A stretch of 64,000 nt of DNA, from assembly GCA_948474755.1 (NCBI GenBank), contig CAOLHI010000079.1, forward strand, positions 1 through 64,000. Direction: 5' to 3'. Position numbers and translations under genes: made by a program. Positions 57,804-64,000 of this stretch are shown here, piece by piece. The DNA comes from Ctenosaura bakeri (lineage: Eukaryota; Chordata; Lepidosauria; Squamata; Iguanidae). How positions within the stretch are numbered: the first letter of the stretch is position 1; each line of letters begins with the position of its first letter. The notes beneath the pieces were generated by a model, which was not told the origin of the DNA, made no database searches, and saw nothing but the letters and a program-made list of their open reading frames with translations.

Positions 57804-58579
57804 AGCCAAAACTATTTAGAGTGAAACATAACAATCCTTGATATCTTCCTCCCTCTTAATTCCTTCCAGCTTTATACAACACTTTGGTCAAAGGGAAGAT
57901 CTGTTATGTGTTCAGTAACAGGAACTTTTATTTCCTTTCTACCTCAGTGTCTTATTTCTCCATGAAAACTAGTTTATGTTCCTCTATGTGTTGTGTAATT
58001 AGTTCCATATGTGATTGGAAGAACTACACTGAAGCAGCAGAGTATCCGAACAAGTCATATGCACTAAACCAAAGCAGTTTGGAGAGGTAGATGCCAAATG
58101 AGAATGTCTAGGAAGAAGGGAGGACAAATAGATCCTTTGTAGATGTCTTGGTGCAACACATAGATTTCCTTCTGCCCAGTGAGGTTTTTTTGGACTGCAT
58201 CAGCAATTCCCAGTCTCTGTGTTGCTGTGGAATTGCCAGTGTGCCACAAGGTTTACATTAGGGTTGTTTAAAAAAAATAGTCTCAGTTTAAGAAGGATAT
58301 CAGCAAACTGGAATGTGACAAAGGGGGGATGACAAAGATGACAAGGGTCTTTAAAGGCCAAGTCTTATAAGGAAAAAAGTCCCATGTTGTGCTGGAGAAA
58401 AGATGATTAAGAAGTGACATGATGGGCCTTTTCAACATAGGTGATGGAGCAAATTTGTTGTTGCGTCGAGAACGTGACTCGTGAACTACTGGGTTCTGAC
58501 TGCAAGTAAGAGGATTTTTGTCCTTCCTAATGGTTCTGTCTGCCTTCCAGAAGAATAGGCTGCCTTTCAAGGATGTCGA
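57804..58579. other. No gene or repeat recognised
   Basis: AT-rich, with short ORFs only. Nothing nameable. Confidence 0.4.
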
Positions 58580-58700
58580 TTGTCTTTATTAGAGATTTTT
58601 TTTTAAGCCACAGGCCAGTGGAGGCACCTACCAGGGATGCTGTAGCAGCATATTTCCTACAGAGGGATGGGACTAGATGATCCCTCTTCTAACTCAGTAA
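58580..58700 (+). mobile_element. CR1-type LINE 3' tail
   Basis: TTTTTTTTTAAGCCACAGGC, GGGATGCTGTAGCAGC and AGAGGGATGGGACTAGATGA followed by TCCCTCTTCTAACTC give the familiar CR1 3' end pattern ('ggttggactagatgacccttcc'). Short and decayed. Confidence 0.6.
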
Positions 58701-58827
58701 TTTTTGTGAGGGCAAAATAATCAGATACAGAAGAAAGGAACCATCTTCTCTTATCTCTGTGTGAGTGAGTGAACCATGCTCCTCTTCTTGTTTTCTTCTG
58801 ATCTGTTTTTACCACTCCACGTATGTG

Positions 58828-59232
58828 TACAGGTTGAGTATCCTTTGTCCAGAAATCCAAAAGCTTTCAAAAACCACAACTTTTTGCCAGCAGCCACCTG
58901 CTACTGTCCTCAAGGCAGCAGCTGCACTTCTGTTTGTACAGTTCTGAGAACCTCAGTCTCTCTCCAGCCTCATATCTCATATACAACATAAGTAGTGAAT
59001 GAATGAAATGCAAGGCTAAAGAGAGAGATAATGGCAGGAATCCAGCTGTCATGCTCAGCACAAAGCCGTGGCTGCAGCGCTCCCACTCATTCATTAGCAG
59101 GCTTCCAGGAGATTTCCTGTACAGTACTGTATTTTATGTATATGCAAATACAGGTATTCAAAAAGTTAAAAAAAATCTGAAATACAAAACACTTCTGGTC
59201 CAGCATTTTGGATGTGGGATTTTCAACCTGTA
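58828..59232. mobile_element. Tigger/MER2-like MITE with TA duplication
   Basis: The left end CAGGTTGAGTATCCTTTGTC then CAGAAATCCAAAAGC is inverted at the right, whose complement reads CAGGTTGAAAATCCCACATC then CAAAATGC. Subterminal CCAGAAGTGTTTTG and ATTTCAGAT occur as in MER2-type elements. TA flanks both ends (58828-58829, 59231-59232), the pogo/Tc1-mariner target. About 400 bp, no transposase ORF. Confidence 0.82.
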
Positions 59233-60829
59233 TTGGTTATGACTAGATCATTCACTTCCTGGGCAGAGATGTAGTGGAATTTTTCCAAGGGCTTGTAGCT
59301 TGCAGAAGGTTCCAGGATCAGTCAGGGCAGGGAAGAATGCCTGTCTGGAAACCTGGAGAGTCACTACCAGTCAGTGTAAACAACACTGCAGTAGAGTGAT
59401 CCATAGACATCAGCATGTGTATTCCTAAATACGTAGCCTCTGAGGAGGTGCACTTATAACAGTCATTCAGATAGAAACATGAGATGTACTTTTCTGTGTA
59501 GTTTATAGACAGTTTAAAAGACAACCTTTTTCCTATGTAACAGAGAAATGTGCCTCCAGTTTTTATCTTCTCCAGTGGGAGAAGGTATGCCAGCTGTCAG
59601 AATTTTGCCAAACTCTGGGTCAAGATGGATTTGGAAGTACCTCCTAGTTTATGAACTTTTAACTTTTTATTTCATGCTATTTTAGCTTCTTGGTAACCAC
59701 TGTGTACTTTTGGGACTGCATTAATCAAAATAACGTTAACCTTTTTGGCAGGTCAACTACTCTGTGCGAATTTGAAGGAAAGAAGTAGATTGCTTACTGT
59801 TCCCCTTATTGCCTGCCATTTCATTTTAAAAAAAACAACAAGTTAAAATATTTTTGTTACTCCTGTGATAATCCAAATAGGCAAACTCCAGCTTTGTGTT
59901 TTCTTTGAGCAGAGCTGCTGTGCTTTATCACAGCAAGCCTGAGAAATGATCCTGTTGCCCTATGGTAGCTCTGTTTCTTGTCATGTGTTACCATAACCAG
60001 CATCATATCAAATTAAAATAGCGTCCTGATTCAGAGGGCAGGGAGCTAAAGAAAGATCTTTGTGTTCACAAGCCAAGATGCCACACAGGGTGAAGGAAGC
60101 CATGCCACCAAGCCATTTTTGTGGCACTAATTGTCAATGATCTCTCTCACAGCAAAGATTATTTTGGCATACGGTCAGCAATTCAAGATTACCAGTCATT
60201 TGACATGCAGATACATACCAAACGGGAACTGAAAGAAGTCATTTCTTTTAAAATGTATAGACAATCATGAAAGCAACAGTATAATAATAAAAACGTATAT
60301 TCTTGGAATACTAAGTGCGCAAATACTCTCTTCAGCAGGACATTTGGATTTTGAACCTCAGAGCCTTCTTGGCATACCATAGGGAGACTTCTTTTGTTAC
60401 TCAGAATCTTCTTGGCAGATAGATTCTGAGTAACAGTTGCCCATTTTTCTTTCTCCCTTCCATTTTGTAAATACTCTGGAATCATAAAGGCTTAGACATT
60501 CCAAGAGTGAGGCTATGTAAGTGAAGGAGAGTGTAGTTTTGCTTCATGCAAATCCCCAAGGAAACGTGAAAGGACAGAGAGGAATGAGATAATCCCACTG
60601 TGAACCTGAGGGCAGAACCCTGAACACTTGTCTTTCCCTCCAAAGTCTTTTTGAAGCTAACAAGGGTGTCTTACTCACATAATAAGTAACAGCAATAAAG
60701 TTTTGCAGAAGCATGCCCTGCTAAAAATAAGAGCATCCTCTGTTTTTTAAAAAAATAATGCCATGGAGTTCTTGAGCAAGACTAGTTACAGCTGTGGAAG
60801 CTCATGCCCATTTAGAGTCGAAGGCTTTC
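59233..60829. other. No gene or repeat recognised
   Basis: AT-rich, with short ORFs only (98 codons or fewer). Nothing nameable. Confidence 0.4.
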
Positions 60830-60995
60830 ACGGCCAGAATCCGTTGGTTCTTGTGGGTTTTTCAGGCTTTGAGACCGTGTTCTGGTTGTATTTTCTTCTG
60901 ACATTTTGCCTGCATCTGTGGCTGGCATCTTCTGAGAAATTCATTCATTCACACAACCAGAACACGGTCTCAAAGCCCAAAAAACCCACAAGAAC
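60830..60995. repeat. Interspersed repeat with 43-bp hairpin arms
   Basis: 60847-60889 and 60953-60995 are complementary at 41 of 43 positions; the arms contain TTTGAGACCGTGTTCTGGTT. The left flank GTCGAAGGCTTTCACGGCCA is a familiar start of an abundant squamate repeat whose class I cannot settle. The loop has CTTCTGACATTTTGCCTGCA. Confidence 0.8.
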
Positions 60996-61851
60996 GCATG
61001 ACCATTTAATTGGAGGCAGAGGGTGCATTAGCCAAGGAGGGTAAACCAAGAGTAACAGCCAAAGCAAGAGGACAAAACTGATATTCATTCATTCGCGTAT
61101 TCGGGGTGCAGGCAGAAGTGAAGACACATGTCAGAAGAGTGCAGAGCGAGAGGAGGTCTGTTTTCCCCCGAATTCTATAGCGGGGAGTAACAGCCTCAGG
61201 CTTTTCTCCTCTGTCCACCCTCCCTGATACTGATTGGCTAAGGCAAGTTGTGGGAGATCACATGAAATTCTTTCAATCTCTTCTCTACCCTCCCTGGTAA
61301 ATCAGCAGAGAGAATAGGATCTGCTGTAGAGATCTTCTGTCTTTTCAGCTAAAATGGAGAAGCACAATTGAGCACTGCGGGAAAAGAAGCTGGCATTCTT
61401 TGTGTCTTCTGTGCAAGACATGTTTTTTACTAAAAAGTGGCACGAGAAGCTTTGGAAAAGGCAGCCTGAGGAAGCCCAGTGAAGTAAGCTTTATTCATCT
61501 CTGAGTTCCTTTGCAGAGTGAGAAAGTCAAGAACCAACACAGGCATCTGGAAGAAATGCTGCCCCAAGATAATTATGTGGGGGAGGAATGTCAGGGACAG
61601 TGACCAGTTATGCCCATGAGTTACCTGTAGTTGCCAAAAAATTTGTCTCGGCTACAATTTTCATAAGCTGAAGCTTCCTTTTTACCTCTTTCAAGAACTT
61701 TTTCCTGCACATTTTTTTCTCTGCTCAGTTTCCTCTCTCCCTCCTGCTTTCTTCCTTTCCCAGGTGGCCCAGCTGGGACAGAGGAAAATGTTGCTTCTGG
61801 TTTGGACCTCCAGTGTTTGCTATTGGATAAGGGCCAAGGAGAGAATAGTTT
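60996..61851. other. No gene or repeat recognised
   Basis: Mixed composition. The minus-strand ORF at 61621-61920 has no domain. Nothing nameable. Confidence 0.4.
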
Positions 61852-62040
61852 TGCACAGTGGTTAGAGGGTTGGACTAGAACATCCCCTCTCAAACTTGAG
61901 AAGCCTATAAGGCAAGTCACCCTCTCTCAGCTTCAGAAGAAGGCAAAGGTAACACCCTCTGGACAACTGTTGCCAAGAAGACCCCATGATAAAGTTGCCA
62001 TATGTCAGAAATGATTTGAAGGCAATCAGCAACAACAAGG
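61852..62040 (+). mobile_element. Sauria-type SINE, diverged
   Basis: TTGCACAGTGGTTAGAGGGT and TGGACTAGAAC (tRNA-like head), GGCAAGTCACCCTCTCTCAG, AAGAAGACCCCATGATAAAG and TGCCATATGTCAGAAATGAT, ending GGCAATCAGCAACAACAA. The B-box area is partly deleted. Confidence 0.72.
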
Positions 62041-62199
62041 GGCACCTATCATCACTACCCTCTTTTGTGCTAAATTTGTGATCCTGATTGGCTCCATGGA
62101 ACCAGAACAGGTGCAAATACAGAAGTGACTGAAAGCAACGTACCCATGCTTAGTACAGGCAGTTAACTCAGTGAACATTCTGAGCATGAGAATGCTCAG

Positions 62200-62532
62200 T
62201 TCTTCTTCGTGGTCTCTGTGCCTTCATACACTAGGAGCTTTAGCGCCTGCGCGGTAGCGTTCGGAAACTTCTAGAGCTTGTTCGCTTGGCGGGAACCCCT
62301 CCCCCACGCCGGTACTGCGCATGCTCCTCCCGCCGAGCAACGGTCTCTCCTCAGTTCTTTCTCGTCCGCCGCCGCGTACGGAAGGTTCTTTAGTTTGTTC
62401 CTCTCACGTCGTGCTTGGCTTGCTGTTTTTTCACGGTTTTACGGACTTTCGGACTGTCTTTGACCTCTCTTTCGGACTCCCCCTTCGGCTTTCGTCTTTT
62501 TTGGATTTCGGAGTTTGGCGTTTCTTCGTCTT
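62200..62532 (+). promoter_or_regulatory. DIRS terminal repeat and 5' leader
   Basis: This 333-bp GC-rich leader precedes the Gag-like ORF and should hold the element's promoter and left inverted terminal repeat. TAGCGCCTGCGCGGTAGCG and CTTGGCGGGAACCCCTCCCC (E2F-like TTGGCGGGAA) are visible. No TATA box is obvious. An in-frame TGA at 62461-62463 rules out an earlier start for the ORF. Confidence 0.55.
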
Positions 62533-64000
62533 ATGTCTGCGCTCTTTAAGAAGTGCGTGTCCTGCGGCCGCAAGGTTGCCCTCAACGACGGCCATAAGGA
62601 GTGTCTCTTCTGTTTGGGCGAGTCCCACAATATCCGGACTTGCCAAATTTGTAGGGATTTTACTCCCCAAACTCTTCGCAACCGCTCCGCGAGACTCAAA
62701 TCTTTTTGTTGGGAGCAGTCTCTGCGGGCGATAGACGAGACCTCCACTTCCAAGATGGCCGACAAGAAGACGACCACGCCATCGACGGTATCGGCGGCTG
62801 CCGTTCCGTCCACCTCGTCGGTATCGGGCTCGGTACCGGCGAAAACGCCAATCTCGGCGTTACCGAGGATCCCGAAGCTGTCGGCGGCTGCCAAGTCAGC
62901 TAAAGGATCCTCGACGGCGAGGAAGGCTGAGGCTCCCCTTACGGGGACGCCTGCAAAAAAGCGCCCTGCTCCGGACGGAGGCAAGGGCAAGGAGAAGGAG
63001 AAGAAGAAGAAGAAGAAGGAAAAGAAGCGCTCCCCGGCTGGGGACGCTCAACCTCCTACTCCTCCTCCTACTCAGCAGCCTTCCAAAGGGCGAGGCGAGT
63101 CCGTCGACCTCTCGGAGGATGAGATCGAGGACGTTCCCCAACAGCGCCCGGACTCGCCTGTGGCAGACCCTCCAACCCTGGTGGAGGAGCGCCACCGCCC
63201 TCTTAGCCGTCGCAGGTCGGCCGACCTGCAGCAGAGAGAGCCCTCTGCTTCTCCGGAGCGGCGTTCGACCTCCTTCAGGTCCCGGTCCCGCTCTTCCGAG
63301 CGTCCGGTGGCCTCGCCGCCTCCGAGGGAGACAAGAGAGGAACAACCTCGCTCATCTGCCTCCAGATACACCTCGGCGTCCTACGTGGCCAGGTACGCGA
63401 GGGAATCTGAGTGGAGAGAGCGCCCGGCCTCCTATCGGTCGCATTCGCCATCGTACCGGGATCGGTACCATCGTGGCCCGAGTCGCTGGGAGACCTTCCG
63501 GAGGTCCCGGTCACCTCGTCGACAGCGCGAATCGCGCTCGCCTAGAGGGGACGAGGCTCGGTACCGTCGACGCCGAAGCCGATCTCCGTCGGACCGCCGC
63601 TCCTTCAGCCGCTCTCCCTCCCCTCGATATCATAGGGCGAGGGAGCCTTCACCACGGTATCGGGCGATATCGCCACCTCCTAGGGTCACGGCAACGGCGA
63701 CGCGCCCTACGGAGTCGATGGTGACTGAGCGGGCTACGACGACGTCAGCCTGCCAGACTACCCCGGTCACCACCAAGAGGGTGAAATCCGTGGTCAGCCA
63801 TCCCAAGCGGGACGCTGCTGCTACCACCGCCCCGGCTGCGGAGAAGCCTAGGAAGGCAACACCTGCGACGACTACGAAGGAGCCGGAGAGCGAGCGGCGA
63901 GAGGACTCACCTAGCTCGGAGTCGGACGACTCGAGTGCGGAGTCTGAGGTGTCTGAGGCGGCCTCCCAGGAGTCTCCTCCGTTGGGATTCGGGGACCCGA
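62533..64000 (+). CDS. DIRS Gag-like protein, partial at the 3' end
   Basis: An ATG at 62533 opens a frame with no stop for 489 codons to the window edge. An in-frame TGA 24 codons upstream, with no ATG between, fixes the start. Residues 8-40 hold a Cys/His cluster: C8, C11, H21, C24, C27, H32, C37, C40, spaced as in vertebrate DIRS Gag and expected to bind zinc. A Ser/Thr/Ala/Pro-rich linker follows, then a Lys/Glu tract (151-165), an Arg/Ser-rich region with many RS and RSRSP motifs (about 215-330), a Thr/Ala-rich stretch and an acidic Ser/Glu/Asp segment (457-475). Such Gag proteins are thought to package element RNA; the RS-like and basic tracts suggest nuclear RNA or chromatin contacts (inference). 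The LAP2-alpha tail of mammals is known to derive from a DIRS Gag. The frame is undamaged, so this copy looks young. Confidence 0.85.
   Translation, partial: MSALFKKCVSCGRKVALNDGHKECLFCLGESHNIRTCQICRDFTPQTLRNRSARLKSFCWEQSLRAIDETSTSKMADKKTTTPSTVSAAAVPSTSSVSGSVPAKTPISALPRIPKLSAAAKSAKGSSTARKAEAPLTGTPAKKRPAPDGGKGKEKEKKKKKKEKKRSPAGDAQPPTPPPTQQPSKGRGESVDLSEDEIEDVPQQRPDSPVADPPTLVEERHRPLSRRRSADLQQREPSASPERRSTSFRSRSRSSERPVASPPPRETREEQPRSSASRYTSASYVARYARESEWRERPASYRSHSPSYRDRYHRGPSRWETFRRSRSPRRQRESRSPRGDEARYRRRRSRSPSDRRSFSRSPSPRYHRAREPSPRYRAISPPPRVTATATRPTESMVTERATTTSACQTTPVTTKRVKSVVSHPKRDAAATTAPAAEKPRKATPATTTKEPESERREDSPSSESDDSSAESEVSEAASQESPPLGFGDP

Larger units (their letters stand above)
62200..64000 (+). 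mobile_element. DIRS-type retrotransposon, 5' part, runs off the window
   Basis: Base composition changes sharply near 62200 to GC- and CpG-rich. The start TTCTTCTTCGTGGTCTCTGT then GCCTTCATACAC resembles the terminal repeat of vertebrate DIRS1-like elements. DIRS elements use a tyrosine recombinase rather than an integrase and make no target duplication, and I see none. The visible part is terminal repeat/leader plus a Gag-like ORF. Reverse transcriptase, RNase H, methylase-like and recombinase genes would lie beyond 64000. The exact left boundary is uncertain by a few bases. Confidence 0.75.

Noticed and set aside
63119..63724. 201-codon ORF in the right-hand GC-rich region
   Set aside because: It is an out-of-frame shadow of the DIRS Gag-like frame at 62533-64000, as are the minus-strand ORFs at 62439-62990 and 62896-63345. 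GC-rich DNA has few stops in any frame.

Overview
The window looks like 64 kb of a squamate reptile genome, most likely an iguanian-type lizard. It is AT-rich, has no bacterial-style gene packing, and carries a squamate set of repeats: tRNA-derived Sauria-type SINEs, SINEs whose head is homologous to 5S rRNA (5S-Sauria type), Bov-B/RTE tails, L2, CR1 and several L1 lineages, many palindromic DNA-transposon MITEs, and a DIRS retrotransposon. I found no host protein-coding exon I can defend. The many short ORFs are chance frames or lie in repeats, so the window is best read as intergenic or intronic DNA. All family assignments come from recognising sequence by eye; no database search was run.

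Layout. 1-9.9 kb: low-repeat DNA with a Bov-B fragment, a 139-bp-period tandem repeat, a perfect 88-bp-arm palindrome (4030-4209), an antisense L2 fragment and MITE scraps. 10-14.3 kb: a dense nest with a 25-nt U6 snRNA 5' end, a TTG tract, a minisatellite, a 5S-Sauria SINE, and a composite MITE next to a Bov-B copy that itself holds a SINE. 15.6-23.3 kb: SINEs, a CR1 tail split by an antisense L1, MITEs and a Z-DNA-prone tract. 24.3-26.9 kb: a 5'-truncated, frameshifted L1 with recognisable reverse transcriptase and target-site duplications. 30.6-32.1 kb: an antisense, internally deleted CR1. 33.3-39.4 kb: the least repetitive part, with possible conserved noncoding sequence. 39.4-40.0 kb: a short young-looking L1 insertion with a perfect 21-bp target duplication. 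43.8-45.6 kb: L2 remnants. 46.4-51.2 kb: MITEs, a roughly 160-bp-arm inverted repeat (47590-48702), a SINE and a Bov-B fragment. 54-62 kb: more SINEs, a 5S-Sauria SINE, a Tigger/MER2-like MITE and a long hairpin.

Right edge. From about 62.2 kb base composition changes abruptly to GC- and CpG-rich. The 5' end of a DIRS-type tyrosine-recombinase retrotransposon begins here, with a Cys/His-rich Gag-like ORF open for 489 codons (62533-64000) and running off the window. It is the only sizeable intact coding region and the most likely recently active element here. The elements are related functionally: L1 machinery probably made the truncated L1 copies and perhaps the U6 fragment, and Bov-B probably mobilised the Sauria and 5S-Sauria SINEs, which share its 3' end. 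The DIRS element would integrate by its own recombinase, which lies outside the window.
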